Positions 34,881 through 47,790 of a stretch of DNA of 64,000 bases are shown here, piece after piece. Each line of letters starts with the position of its first letter. Within the stretch, counting starts at the first letter, position 1. The notes beneath the pieces are model-generated. The model was not told the origin of the DNA. It did not search any database and saw only the letters and a list, made by a program, of their open reading frames with translations. Location: positions 95,956,154 to 96,020,153 of the forward strand of contig NC_133971.1 of NCBI RefSeq assembly GCF_031877795.1, given 5' to 3'. The DNA comes from Strix aluco (Eukaryota > Chordata > Aves > Strigiformes > Strigidae). Both the position numbers and the translations under genes were made by a program.

Positions 34881-35020
34881 AAAAGAGGAAAATGTTTTTT
34901 TCTTTAACAAAAGGCACATCAATAAAATTTTTACTTAAAAAAGCAAAAAAAAAAAAAAGAGGAAAATGTTTTTTTCTTTAAAAAAAAGTCACATCAATAA
35001 AATTTTTACTTTAAAAAAAA
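34881..35020. repeat. 74-bp tandem duplication ending in A-rich tracts
   Basis: The segment agaggaaaatgtttttttct followed by ttaa, a cacatcaataaaattttta part and an A-run occurs twice with a 74-bp period. The first unit starts near 34884 and the second near 34958. Differences are confined to homopolymer lengths and one inserted T. Each unit carries an AATAAA, but nothing indicates a transcript end. Confidence 0.88.
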
Positions 35021-36039
35021 TAAGAACACAACAACCCACTCAAGGAAAATAAACCCAGGAAAGCTGAACTACAGAGACACAACAATAGCTGCAGGGCTGA
35101 GACCTTGTAAAGAAAGCTTGTGCCCGGAGTAGGGTTTTACAGTGAGTTCTAAACCACTTTAAAATGTCAAGTTTGGTTTTTGACGTGGTTACGTTTACCC
35201 CATAAAAATAAAGTGATTTGAAGACCCTTTGGGGCCCTGGAACAGCTCCCGCTCTTGCTATATAGACTGTGCTTCACATGTTGGTTTAAGCTGCTTATTG
35301 CCTTTTATGATACTCTGGTTATTAGGTTAGATCAGCAGCACTTCCATTAAAACCCTCTATTGATCATATGCAATACCTGAATGGTCGGTAGCTTTTATGT
35401 GAGGAGAATAAATGATATACTTGTTTCTAACCGTTAAACTATAGGGTTATCAAGGGACTGAATAACTGCCCTTAATATAGCAATTATTTTTGCAGGTACA
35501 GTACTTGGTAATGTTTAAGCATAATTACCTAGTAATCTGGTATTTACTACGTAACTGCAAAGTGTAATATTTGCACCTTGTAAAATAAAACAAGCATTTA
35601 AACATATTTAATACTTTCTGGCTTTCCTTTGTGTCTCTGCCTGCGTTTTCCCCTACAATGGGCAGGTTTCCTTTCCCCCACACCCCCGGGACTGGGGCGA
35701 GGCAGAGCGATGGGGGGGGGAGAGGCTGCCATCCCACCCCGCTGCCGGCTGTGCCGCGTGGAAACCCGGCTGCTGCTCGGAGGTGCTACCCCCTCGCCGG
35801 CATCCCCCGGCAGAAAGGAGGATTTGGAGATTTCCATCCCCTGGCTCCCTCCGCAGCGGGCAGGGGAAGGCTGGAGCTCCCTTCTGCCGAGGGATGCTAA
35901 ACTGCCGCGCGCTGTAATGTGTTATGACATAGATCAGCTGTTGTTTTCCAGTCTCAAAGGAAACCTTGTGGAATCTCATTCCTTTGACTGTATTAAATTA
36001 TCTGCAAATGTTGTCCTTTAAACACAAACTCAAGGCCCT
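35021..36039. other. Non-coding sequence; AT-rich left part, GC-rich right part
   Basis: Positions 35,140-35,620 are AT-rich, CpG-poor and repeat-free, resembling conserved non-coding sequence. Positions 35,660-35,900 are GC-rich with CpG and carry opposed open frames with no domains. Confidence 0.42.
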
Positions 36040-36235
36040 TTCGCTGGAACATTAAACATGGATCGCGGGAGCGGCGAAATCTCTTTAAAGCTATTGTTTC
36101 TTTGGATATTTGGTTTACCTTTACTTTTATAACAAAGTAAATTAATAAATGAAGGGTTAGGAGAATTGTTACTATAGCAATCCCCATGGTAACATAAAAA
36201 ATGCCACAAACACTCATCTTCAGACTACAGCTCCT
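36040..36235. promoter_or_regulatory. Candidate regulatory element with X-box-like sites
   Basis: A unique AT-rich tract with an AACAAAG SOX-type word and TAAT cores, followed by gttactatagcaat at 36168-36181. This matches the palindromic RFX X-box at about 10 of 14 positions. It is followed at once by ccccatggtaac (36182-36193), which holds a perfect X-box half-site. It is the second X-box-bearing tract in the window. The call rests on motifs alone. Confidence 0.4.
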
Positions 36236-39200
36236 GGGAGAGCACAACTCAGACTAAAACGCAGGGAATGGCTCTTCATCTCAGCAGCCCCAAATTTAGC
36301 AAAATTTCAGTGGTCTTTCAAATTCCACTCAGGAAAAGTTAACGCTCCCAAATAAAGCAGAATATCTTGAATCTCCGCAGATCTTGGACTAAAAAAAAAA
36401 GACTCTTTTCTTACAAAATCCTGGTGAGCACATTGCTTTCAAAAGTGTTTCAGATTTGAAACCAGCTTTGCAAAGGGGATGCTGCTTTTCCTGGTGAGGG
36501 ACCCGTGTTGTCCTCAGGTCCTCTGGCACCCGGGGGGACACTCCACGAGGTTTGCACAACCCCGCTGTTGTGAAAGAGCCCAGCAAACATCAGCACAAGG
36601 TATTGCACTCGTGTTGGCACTGCACTCACATTTTTCCTCAATCTCCTCATGTCTCTGCAAAATGAGAAGATACTGGAGCGGTTCAACTCTTACCAAAGGT
36701 CGCCCTTCAAAAGGTGGAGGAACCAGCTAAAACAGGGACAAAGTTTTGACCACAGGATGAAATAAAAAGACACCTGTTGAAAGAGTACTCAGGCTAAAAA
36801 TTAATTAAAAGAGTTATCATGGGTTAAATCCTGGTATTTTCCACTAAAAAGAATGTTCCTGCTTTAGGAGAACTGCCCAGTGAACTAAATACCATCAGCC
36901 TGAGCGGATGGAGCAATGGTTTTACATCTCTGCTCGTCCTGCCGTGGCTTTCACGTGCTGCTCTGCAAAGAGGGAGGCTCCAAACTGGGTGCTGGCAAGA
37001 GCAAACTCATTTCAACAGAGCTCAGCAAACTTCGTGCTCCTTTAAACCCGCACTGGACGACTATTTCTGAAGCAGCCGAGCAGTTAAAACTCCACCAGGC
37101 ACTTTTAACTGAGATTCTGCAGATTCTTATGTCAGCCTGCATTTCCCAGAGCTGAGAGCCAGCCTGGCAGTTGCTTTTGGGGGCGATGTGGGAAATCCTG
37201 GAGCGAGCGACCCCGAAGTGAGGGGCTGAACCCAGGGCCAGGTTAACGACACCCTTCGGGGCTCCCTCGCTCTGCGCAAACCTCTCCAGAGCTGTGTTTG
37301 CCAAGCTCTGGTTTGTCTCCCAGGTGCATGGCACAGCCCTTTAAGGATAAAACCCTGGTATTTCTGACAACAGGGTGTATTTTTAGGTTTTTCCAGCAAA
37401 CTGTGACAGATTCAGCCAGCACAGAGGCAGGGGAGGGCAGGGAGAAGCATCCTTTTACACTGAAAAAATGTTAGAAAAGTCCAAGGTTTTGCTCCCCATG
37501 TCCCAGGAGCACTCGGGTGCTCCCCAAAGGTGAAGCTCCCCAAAAAGATCAGCAAAACTGACTTTTCATGCAGCACCCCCCAGTTTTCCCTGCGGAGAAG
37601 CTGAGGCCCTTCAATAGGGATTTGAACTTTCAGAGCCAGGCTATGAAAATGCGTTTCTGTTCCTCCACACAGGGAGAAAACACACGGTGCTCCCAGTTTA
37701 CACGGGCTAATTTTTAAAGTAACACGCTGCTGGAGAGCTGCTATTTCAGCCCAGATGAAATGATGTGGAGGTTAAACGTCGCTAGTCGTACTGTACTACA
37801 GCAAGGTGGAAGTGGCAAATTAAAAGAATAAAATGAGCACTGGTGACTCCGCACCCAGAAACAAAGAGGAATGCAACAGGGTGAGGGCGAGGGCTTTCTC
37901 TGCAGCTCTGCAATTGAAGTGTTCAAAGAGCAAAGCGAAGAGCGAGCTGCAAGGGTCAGATCTGGATAACAGCCACATTCTGTGTCTCAGCATCCGTTCG
38001 GGGATAAATTTGGCTCCTAATCAGGGCTGACAATTAGGCCGTGCAGTTAATATTTTTACAGCTGTTTTATTAATAACACATACAGAGCATCCAGCCAGGA
38101 TTTGTTGGAGACACCTCAGGAAAATGAATGATGTAAATAACAGATGGATGCAGAATATTCTTACAAACAGGCATAAAGATATTCCCATCTTGTTTAGAAG
38201 GAATTTAAATAGACAGATTGTAGATAAACAGGCAAACCGAAGAGAGGAGAGAGTGGGAATGGGAATTGATAAACCGCAAAGGCGCCTGGGAAGCCCGTGG
38301 AGCGCTCGGCATCTCGGCGTCCGCAGGGATGAGGACGTGCCCGCCTGGAGCAGCCTGGCCAGGGGCAGGGCGGGCAGCACGAAGATGGGGTCCCGTGGAT
38401 GCACCCCCAGCCCCAAGCTGGCCCCTCAAACCTCCACACACGCGTCTGCACCCATGGGTGCTGCCTGCACCCCACCAGCAGCACCCTCCCATCATCCCCG
38501 GACTGTGCTGCACAGCCACAGCCTGCGGTCCTCAGGTCTCCTCCGCCTAAATCAACCGTGTTTGCTGTCACTCTGGGGCAAGAATAGAATTTAAAGCATT
38601 TTTTGCTTTCCAGACTTTTCAAACGCTTTCTTTAGCCGTGTTTTACACCGTGGTTTTACCACAGCGGAGCAGGCTGCAGTCGGGGTCTGCAACCCTGGGG
38701 ACATCTGTGCCCAGCCGGCACAGCACGGCACAATCACGGGCCCAACACCCCGGCCGGGCTCACTGTCAAAGCCAGGATCCTCCTCATGGGGGAAATGTTG
38801 CCAAAAGAGAGAAATCTGGGTTGTGCAGTGCCTTGCCTGCGCGTCGCCATACCCGGCCAGCCTGGGTTGGCTTTTGCAGGGAGATGTCACCCCCAGCCCC
38901 CAGCCTGGAAATGGTTATCAACATCCTTGCAATGATTTTGCCTTTAAATCTGAATTCCACTATTACAAGGGTTTACTGCTCCGAATCTTTTTGAATTTTT
39001 GCACACAGCAATAAGAAGGGAGAAGGGGATTGTGGATATAAAGTAGTGAAGCTTTTGAAGCTTTGACAAGGTGCCTCACTAGAGGCTGTCTCAGGCAGTG
39101 CCCAGTGAAGGGTGATGGACTCAGTGCTGTAACAGCCATTTATAGGGACCATCAAATCCACAGGCAAAATAGATATCTCAATCACTTCTTTTAGAATAAC

Positions 39201-39430
39201 TATAAATTCTGAAGCTTCACGGCAGAGACATATCACTCAATGATCAGTCATTAAAACAGATTAAAAATAATTTCTCTCCTTGGAGTTTTGCGTAGCGACA
39301 CTGCCTAACTGCTTCCAGCACCTCGCAGGGCTCCGGTCCACGGGGAAAAATGTTGTCACCCAAATGCTCGTAGCGAGCACGGAAGCAGCTGGCCTGGGTA
39401 GAAACAAGTCTTTTATATAAACAGATGTGT
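36236..39430. other. Non-coding sequence, no gene recognised
   Basis: Mixed composition with a GC-rich patch at 38,270-38,520. A weak MIR-like 3' segment (cctcaatctcctcatgtctc, then gcaaaatgagaa) lies near 36,640-36,670 but is too short to call. Open frames up to about 156 codons run on opposing strands at 38,020-38,620 with no domains. Confidence 0.42.
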
Positions 39431-39450
39431 AGTGTGTGTGTGTGTGTGTA
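39431..39450 (+). repeat. (TG)n microsatellite
   Basis: An uninterrupted TG run of about 9-10 dinucleotides, followed by a TA/GG-variant tail. Confidence 0.85.
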
Positions 39451-41856
39451 TGGGTATAGGTATCTGCACAGATTCAGTGCGTTTGTAAACCTGTATGTAC
39501 TAAGATATATATGTGGTAAACGTGGCAAGAAGCAAGCACGGGTGGGGAGGAAGCGCAGGGGCATGTCAGGGACAGGGGTGAGCCAGGGAAGGACTATATC
39601 TCTCCCCCTTGGCCTTTGCAGCTGAAATAAAGGTCCCTGAGGAGGGAGGGCATCTTGGAGGGGAGTGACCTCCAACAAAACCACCCCAGGTCTGCTGCTC
39701 CAGCTTTCACTTGATTAGCTAACACTGTCGCTGCCGCCAACCTTGACCCAACAGGAGCGATTTTTCAGCAAAAACCCACGTGAAGCACAGTCAGACTCAC
39801 GTCTGCCGCTCCCCTCTCTGGCAAGGAAGGGAATTGGGTGCAGGCTTGGAGTCCAGCACACGCCTAAGTGCTGTGCCGAGCTGTGGCTTTGATTAGTGCG
39901 TTTCTTGGGGCAAACAGCTGCCAAATATTGTTTGTACAATATGAGATGATAAACATCGCTGGTGCCTGATACACTGATGCTTTGTGCAGAAATGGTAAAA
40001 CAAAATCATTTGGCACCAGTAGCCAGTGAATCACGCGGATTTGCAGTTGGATTTGTATGTTGGGATTTTCTCTGGGGCTTTGCAAGCAGACCCAGGGGTT
40101 AACAGCCGTAACCGACCGCCGTCGCTGAAACCCCAGTTATCCGCTGTTATCCAAGTTATCTGCTGCATCATGCGGGCTGAAGGGCACAAAACGTCAGTGA
40201 TGGCCAGAGGTGGCCAGTGGTGCTGGGAAGGTCATGGCCATCTCGTGGGGCTGCGGGTGGCTTTGAAGGGACCGTTGGCCGGGCTGAGCCTGGGGTGAGG
40301 CCACACTGTGGCCCCGTCGCTGGCCGGACCCGCTGTGTGTGCCCCGGAGACGGGACCTGCGCAGCGTGGGCACTGTGGAACAGGTTCTCCAGAGGTTTGT
40401 CACCTCCTCAGAGCTGATGGAGGACAAGTGTCCTCCTGTTCTGCTGAGAATGCAGAAAAGAGGAACATGTCTTGGGAGAAAAAACTCCATGACCTTATTC
40501 CTGGTTTTTGCCAATAAGAATGAGGCATAGATAAATATTCCTAGTGGCTATCACCTCTGTCTGGTGAACTGGGAGCTGAAAATGCTGCAACAATTTTTGA
40601 GAAATGAGATGAATGAAACCTGGAAGATGCTCCCAGAGCCATTAAGTCCTGGCCCCAGTAATTATATCAACATATGTCCCATCATAATGCTTGTCAAGAG
40701 CCATCTTCAAGTCGATAGACTTTTTTCCCTGTTGCTGCTTTCAAAAGGCTTTTGCAAAGACCCAACTGGTGTAACGGTTCGGAAATTTCTTCTAGTTTTC
40801 AGGCTAAGTTTATTCAGAGTCATTTATTGTTGTGCCAATATTTTCTTTTCATTTAACCATACCTTTCCTTCCACAACATTTCCCCCTGACACATTTACAG
40901 GCATACTCCCTCACCTAGTTTTCTCTCAGGAGAGAGGTTTTCCCCTCCCCTGCCCAGCCTGGCTGGGCTTTGCTGCCCATTCCTCTCTCGCTTCACCTTT
41001 CCAGGCTGGCGTGCAGGGACACTGCGGTGCCTCTCTCCTCTGCAGCAAGGGCAGCATCGCCTGGTTCCTTGAGTTTTCTCCCAGGTCTTTGCAAGGCAGA
41101 GCATTTTCTCAGAGACTCAGCCTCTGGAGCCCTGGGATTAGATGAGAATTTCCGCTCTTATCTCTGGATAAAGGAAGTTTCCAGCCCTTGGCTTGCAAGG
41201 AGAGGCTGGAAAGCCTGCCTCGCTGTCCTTAACAACAGGTAAACAACCACTGCATGAGCTCAGCTCTGAAAAATACTGCTCTGAGTTTGGGAAAAAATCC
41301 AGGGCAAGCAAGTGCCAAAATAACTGTGGAAGGTGCAGGGTGCTCACGCTTGCTCGGCTCTCCGGGTTGCAGCCCAGCAGAGCAGCACACACAAGGGGAG
41401 TCAGGCTCTCGGCAATCCTGGATAATTAGTCCTATGCACAAACACACTGGAAGAAGTTAAATACCAGGCAATTTTTTATTTACTGAGCATATAATTTCTA
41501 TTAAGAGTTGGAAAGGGTTATAGGCAAGGGATAATAATTGTTCTGTCATATTAACTTAACCTAGTATCTGACACAAGATTAAAAATTCATCATTCCTTTG
41601 CTTTAAATATTTGTGCCAATAAATGGCCTTAACTGGGCTGCCTCCCTCATCTGGGAGCAGTCCGAGTCGAAGGAGGGAGCAGAAATTGGGTATCTCCCAT
41701 CAACGGCTGCCAAGCTCAAGAGGGAACCAGAAGAACCTCAAACTTGAGGTTACACACAAAGGTCCACAGCTGCTGTGAAACCCGGAGGCTGCCTAAGTGA
41801 AGGAATTAATAATAATTTACCTGATTTTTCTGACTCCCAGCTCATTTGCAGTCATT
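39451..41856. other. Non-coding sequence, no gene recognised
   Basis: GC-rich and AT-rich blocks alternate. A 193-codon plus-strand open frame at 40564-41145 has no domain and no opposing evidence of coding constraint. Positions 41,460-41,640 are AT-rich, CpG-poor and repeat-free and could be conserved non-coding sequence. Confidence 0.42.
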
Positions 41857-42018
41857 TGAATCACAGAATCATCCAGGTTGGAAAAGCCCCTGAAGCTCCT
41901 CCAGTGCAACCATGAACCTCACACTGACCGTTCCCAACTCCACCAGATCCCTCAGCGCTGGGTCAACCCGACTCTTCAACCCCTCCAGGGATGGGGACTC
42001 CCCCCCTGCCCTGGGCAG
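41857..42018 (-). mobile_element. CR1 LINE, young subfamily, copy 3 (reverse)
   Basis: On the minus strand this runs from 'ctgcccagggcaggggggga' to 'ggcttttccaacctggatga' and the attctgtg end, matching copies 1 and 2 closely. Only about 160 bp is kept, so it is the most strongly 5'-truncated of the three. It lies 8.1 kb from copy 2 in inverted orientation. Confidence 0.95.
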
Positions 42019-43099
42019 AAGTTTGAGTTCAAATCTGAAATGCTACTGTCCATTGCTCTTAAATAAATGTAGGGATCCTCCACCAAAAGCTGTGTGGCTG
42101 GGGAGCCAGGTTGTGCTCTGATTCTTGAGACTGATGATTTCCATGAAAAGTGGGAATGTACCTCTCTCTGTTTCATGTTCTCTGGTGCCCACAGCACCAT
42201 GAAAACCACAGTAATATCCAGATGATGCAAACTAAACCAGAGAGAAACAGAGAGCAGCGCAGCAGATGCCAAAGGGCACCTGCGTGTCGTGATAGGCCAT
42301 ATACTGCTATTACAGCCCTGGTAGTGTTGTGATTCAAGATGAGCGGGAGACTAACCAATACCATAGGTGTTAGGTGGGGCCCTACCAGTCTTGTGCCCTG
42401 TGCAGCCTAACTGCTGCATTATAACAGCAATATTGTCAAGCTTGGTGATAATTTGGTCAAATCTATATAAATACTTCATACATGTTTGCATAAACACACA
42501 CAGATATATGCATAGATGTGTGTTTGTGTGTATAAATAGATATAAAAGCCCAATGAGATTTCATGATGAGATCACTCATCATGACTTAAGGAGTCCAGAT
42601 CACAATTAATTCATCCTCGCGGCAAAGCTGGCTTTAGCAAGGAGCGATCGGGGCGCTGGGCAGCTCAGCTCAGCCCAGCCCCTCTCAGGGTGGAGAACCC
42701 CAGACAGCACCGGCGCAGCCACCCCGGCCCTCCCCAGCTGCAAACCGGGGCCCCGGGTGAGTCACGTCTCGTGCCCCCAGGGAGCCGCGTCCCCACGCAG
42801 ACACGGCACTGCTTCAGGCGTGGGGAAACTCGCAGGTATGTGCGTATCATATTCTCACCCCAGCGTACGTTCAGCAGAGAAATGTGGCTCTAAATAGCAG
42901 GGAAGGCAGCAGAGTATGGAAAAATACGCAAAGCAAACATATTCAGGAGTTCTAAAAATCAAACTGTGATAAATATCAGCATAACAAGCCTCATTTGGGA
43001 ACACACCGTTCTCCCAGAGGAGACTGTCTGACTATCAGTGCCTTTAGAAACACACTTTCTCCAGGGCTCTGTACTGAGTGCAGGGTAAGATAAACACGA
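42019..43099. other. Non-coding sequence with a CA/TG-rich stretch
   Basis: A mixed CA/TA/TG-rich stretch lies at about 42,494-42,540. A CpG-bearing GC-rich patch lies at 42,630-42,800. No exon or transposon was recognised. Confidence 0.42.
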
Positions 43100-43330
43100 G
43101 TGCCTTTTCCCAGCCTGCTCATCTACAGGCATCTAAATTAAGAGATTGTGTTATCAGTGATAAAAGTTCATTGAGGGTTCATTTCAGTTGGTTTGAAGGT
43201 TTTTAAGGAGAAGAATAAACAAACAGCAATTAGCACCATATTTAACATCTCTGACATTTTGTGCAGCCTATTTCTATCACTGGAAGAGGAAGATCTGCTC
43301 TAGTGACTCGCTGTATTTCAGCGCAACGTC
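43100..43330. promoter_or_regulatory. Candidate conserved non-coding element
   Basis: AT-rich, CpG-poor unique sequence with a TTATCAGTGATAA near-palindrome (43,149-43,163), AATAAACAAAC forkhead/SOX-like words and GCAATTAGCACC. No repeat or open frame explains it. Inference from texture. Confidence 0.32.
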
Positions 43331-43829
43331 GTGCATCTGCCTCGAGAAGCTCGCCGTGCGGGAGGTGGCACCTCCCCGCCGCGACAAGGCTGCCTCACCC
43401 GTAGGCACTGACGGGACAGCAGAGCCCCAGCACCACTCTTGGGTTTGGAGCAGCTTTAACCAGAGTTAACGGGCCCCTGTAGGCCGTTACGGGAAAAAAA
43501 CCTCAATTTTTTGGCTGGAATAACCCGGCGCCAGCGAGGCTGGACCAGCACCGTTGCTGCTCACCCATGCTGGAGGCTCCACCGTCGGTCCCGGTGGCCA
43601 CTCCTGCTCTGGTGGTCTACCAGATCAATAATGCTTTAATTAAATTTTGTTAACTTTTAGGCAACGGGCACGCAAGCTTCCGGAACGTCATCAAAGCCGC
43701 GTGTCAGGTACAACCGGCAGAGATGGCGCCGTACGACGGGGCGCCCGCCGGCAGTCGCTCCCTTAGATGGGTAACGGGATAATCAGGCATTTGAGGGGAG
43801 ATAGTTAAAAGGATAAAAAGTAGAGGCAG
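43331..43829. other. Non-coding sequence, CpG-bearing
   Basis: A GC-rich patch at 43,330-43,620 is followed by mixed sequence. No gene, repeat or RNA signature was recognised. Confidence 0.45.
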
Positions 43830-44140
43830 ATAGTCTATTGTGCTTAGCTTACTGATGTGCAGAGCTCTACAGTACAGACGTCTTAACACATAAATTTAAC
43901 AATTATTATTGTGTTGCCCTTTTCCAAGAAAGGGTAAAGGAGATTTGTAGGAGCACTTAACACATGTAAATCCCCACCTCTTTAAACCAAAGCAGTGTGT
44001 TAAATGGGTCCATAAATATCATAAGTATTCTGTCCTTTTAGAAATCATACCTTTTTTTTTCTCCTTTCAATGCAATTAAACCCGTGCCTTATTATAACAC
44101 AACTCTTGGGAACCAGGCATTTAAAAAACTCTAAACAGGT
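43830..44140. promoter_or_regulatory. Candidate conserved non-coding element
   Basis: AT-rich, CpG-poor unique tract with AACAATTATTATTGTG (a SOX-like inverted arrangement around 43,899-43,914) and several TAAA/ATTA cores. No repeat or open frame explains it. Confidence 0.32.
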
Positions 44141-45059
44141 GTTTGCTGAGAAAGACAATGATCTTCGTTGGGTTAAACGCAAGTTGAAGTCAAAGGCAAA
44201 AGGCAGTCTGCGTAACACACGGTCCTGAATCACAATTCGGCTGTTGCTTTGCCAAAAATAAGATGAAACCTCGTTCAGCCGCATCTCTCACCCACACACG
44301 AGAGCTGAAATGTTCACCTGGGGCTTCTCTTTCTTCTTTCAAAGACCTTTGGCAGCGACGGTGGGATTTGCCCCACGGTCTGGTTTCTGTCCTGCATGGT
44401 CACCTGCATCCCCCCTGCTCTCCTTGGGAGCACCCTTGGGGATCTCTGCCAGTAGGTGCCAAGTGGAGACCACCCCAACTCCACCCCAAAGGATTAGTGT
44501 CACCCCACCTCCTGCCAAGGGCATGGGGTCATTAGAGCAGATTCAGACACAGAAGTCACCCAGTGTTGGGTGAGACTAATCCCACCCCAGCTGTGTGCAC
44601 TTAAAATCAGGCTTCTCAGGTCTTTTTATTGCAATTATGGCATATACTTTCTTGTCTTCGGTGGTTTCTGGCATGCTAATGGACACCACCAACACTTTAC
44701 TAGTAGGAAAAGAATAAAGATTTCAAGCAGTTCACGGCCCATTAAATATCATTGCATTAACAGACCAGCCAGCCGGTGTTCGAGGGCAGGGGACTCCACA
44801 CAACCTCCCTGCCCAGAAGCAGATCCTGGTCTCTCCATCCCAGACCATCTACCATGGTGGCTGCTTCCCGAGGAAGATGCCGACCCTTCCCAGGGCTGGT
44901 GAGCTCCTGGCGAAAGCCCAGCAAGCCCCTGGCCAGCCCCCAGAGACCCCCCGGTGAGCTCCCAGCGAGCCCCCAGCCCACCCGCTGCAGGAGAAGCCCT
45001 CGCGGGCCATTTCCATGCCGTGCACCACAGTTTGTTTCTCTAGCTGTTCCTTGCAGAAT
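44141..45059. other. Non-coding sequence, no gene recognised
   Basis: Mixed sequence, GC-rich at 44,350-44,540 and 44,800-45,010. Open frames on both strands have no domains. Confidence 0.45.
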
Positions 45060-45500
45060 ACCTTCAACACATTTATTATGATTGAAAGGTGCCTAATGTA
45101 TAATTTATATGTTATGATTATTGCACAAAGCCCCACTTGTAAATTAATGAGGTTGGACGGTACTTAAATCCTGTATTCTGGAGTTAAAATTCACTCACTG
45201 GCCTGTTCCTTTTATGATTCCTGTCATAACTCTGTGGTGTTGCATCACTGCCAATTTAACTACACTTTTACCAGTACGATGAATAAGGAAAAATGAAAAT
45301 CGCATTTGGCACTTTTAATCAGATAATTATTTTTAAGAAACTAGCAGGAATGTTAAATACATTTTCCAGTTTTTTCCATCTGTTCCGGCTGACGTGCAAG
45401 ACTGGTACTCTAATAACAAGGCAGATCTCATGAGCACGCCTCATAATGAATATTTCAGGATTATTCGAGTACCAAGATATATATGTGGTATCTGTTTGCA
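45060..45500. promoter_or_regulatory. Candidate conserved non-coding element
   Basis: A unique AT-rich tract with low CpG and many homeodomain-type words, such as TGTAAATTAATGAGG near 45,138 and TTTAATCAGATAATTATTTT near 45,315. There is no repeat decay pattern. It is one of the cleaner enhancer-like stretches in the right half of the window. Confidence 0.38.
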
Positions 45501-47241
45501 GGACATCTGGCTGCAACATGTGCCTCGTTAAGTTACACCTGTAAATCTGAGGTCAATGCCTAAACCTGTAAGGGTACAAATAAAGAGTTCAATGAATGGG
45601 ATTATTAACGGTGCCAGGTGCCGGCGGTGTGGGCGCTGGGTCTGCTCAGGCGTGGGCAAGGCTCCGGGTAATTGCCCCGGCTTCAGCAGCGCTGGTGTAG
45701 TGTGTCAGGAAGCAGGGCCGGCGTTAATCGCTACTAAAGCAGTTATGTACGAAATGTGTTTTCTCTGCAGCCTTAAAAATGCTTTAGCCAACTGCACTTC
45801 GGTAAAATAATGAACTTCATGTAATTCTATAATATTTAACTTTGTTCACACAAGCGAACTAAGCTGCACGTTGTATAAACCAGCTTGAATGTTTGGTTAA
45901 GGTTCAAAGCCAGCCCAAATACTTCTTATTCTGGATGAAAAATTCACTTGCTGTTTTTCCCCTTGACATGTTCCTTTCTTGGACAAACTGAGTAAATATA
46001 TAACGCAATCGAGCAAAGAGCAAGTGCTGCTGTGGGAGGCTTCCCAGCCCTCGAGCACCAGCAAGGAGGGGAATTTTCCTCTCTTTGAGTGACTTTCTCA
46101 CAGCTTTTCCAATACGAGCTGTAAGCCAGAGCAGGACAGACAGGCAGGCGAAAAGTCAAGGAAAAAGGTCACATGCCCCGACACGCGGTGGATTTACAGC
46201 CAGCCCAAACGGAGGACATAGCTACATGATAAGGACAGACCCAAGGAGGGACACAGAATTGCTGCAAATAGGAGAAACCATTATAGACGTTTGTGAAGGT
46301 GTTCTCTAAAGGTTAGATTTTCAGGGGTACAGGGATATCTGCGCATGCACGTGTACCTCTCCTGGGCTCTACAGCTCCCTCGGAAAGGCAGGGAGCTGGT
46401 TTCTCTAGCTGGGAATCACAGCACAGAGAAGAAGGTTTGTTATTTTTCTGAATCTGAATGTTTGTTTAAGAAAAGTCTCTCTGGAAAATCACTTTCTTTG
46501 TTAATTTTACCCTTTCTCCTATGTTCGTCGGCAGAATTAATAAACAGTTCAAGAGATGTTTTCTCCCCTCTGGAGCTGCTGCCAGCAGCACCCCTTGTGC
46601 CTGTGCACTTTTGAACGTGGCACCTTACTTGTACCTGAAGTTGGAACATCTGGAAACCCAGCAGAGCACACACTACCCTGTCGCTTCCCTTCTTCAGAAA
46701 CCTCACCCTCTCCCTGCCCACCTGAAATTAAACCCGAGCTCCAACAAAGAGAAGCTTCCCCTAATTATCAGGGAGACTCCTGAGATGGGAATTCTGGGCT
46801 TGCCACATGCTGGGGAAGTTGTGGATGCCTTTATTCTTTGTTCCACTGAAGAACGGAGCAAGGAAAAAGGGGTTGGACAGGCAGCACCCACGGTTTTGAG
46901 AAGCACCAGCAGCTTTGGTGAGGGCTCTGGTTTGTAGAGCAGACAAAAGCCTGCTCGGTGTGTGCTGCACCCGATCTCGCAGCGCGGCTGAGCTTCACCG
47001 CCAGGCACAAAGGGGTTTTCCTGGAGGGTGGGTGATGGATTCCTCAGGTCCTTGCACCTCCCAGACCTGGCTTGCAGGAGGTTGGGCTCAGGGGCTTGGA
47101 GCAGCTTCTGAAATGGCTGGGTTTCAGAAAGTTTTGAAGTTTGCTTTTCCACCAGCAAGAGGAGTAAGTACAACAAACTGGACTTGGAAGGGGGAACATC
47201 TCGTGTTTAATTTTGCAGTTGCTATAGTGATTGATTAAATT
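45501..47241. other. Non-coding sequence, no gene recognised
   Basis: Mixed sequence. A 157-codon minus-strand frame (46703-47176) and a 138-codon plus-strand frame (46521-46937) overlap, and neither has a domain. A run of about 20 A lies at 47242-47261. Confidence 0.42.
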
Positions 47242-47264
47242 AAAAAAAAAAAAAAAAAAAACCA

Positions 47265-47790
47265 CAACTTGTAAATTCAAAATCCTAATTGTACTGACAA
47301 CAATCTAAATGTGGTTAGAACAGTGAGTCACACTCCAGATTATGTGTCTCAAATAAGGTTTTAATTTAAATTTAACAAGGCAATTATTGTACAGTATGTT
47401 AATTCAGTATCATTTGATTAACAAAAACGTGTTGCTTGAGCTTTAACACCTATGGTATTTAGTTAGATCTATATCTATTGCATACTTAAACCTCTCTGGC
47501 GTACTTGGTGCTAATAATTAACATACAATAAACATGCATGTAAATGCAGCTCTCTAGATTTGTTAAGGCAGCCGTTGGATATTTATTATCCGGCAGGTGA
47601 TTATTAAAAGCAAAGACTGTATATAGAGGTCCAACAGCCATGTAGCAAATATGGGTACTGCCTGTGTTCTATACACTGCTGTCTACATTTGTTTAATGTG
47701 TAATAAAAACCCGAAACACCTCCAACATACGCGAATTTAAGGTATTTTATCCGGAACATCTAATTTGAAGTGCTACCAGAATTTGTTTCT
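47265..47790. promoter_or_regulatory. Candidate conserved non-coding element
   Basis: About 520 bp of unique AT-rich, CpG-poor sequence following a 20-A run. Dense homeodomain and SOX-like words include ACAATCT, AACAAGGCAATTATTGTAC, CTAATAATTAACAT and GCAAAG. There is no open frame longer than about 60 codons and no transposon signature. This is the second-best enhancer candidate in the window. Confidence 0.45.
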
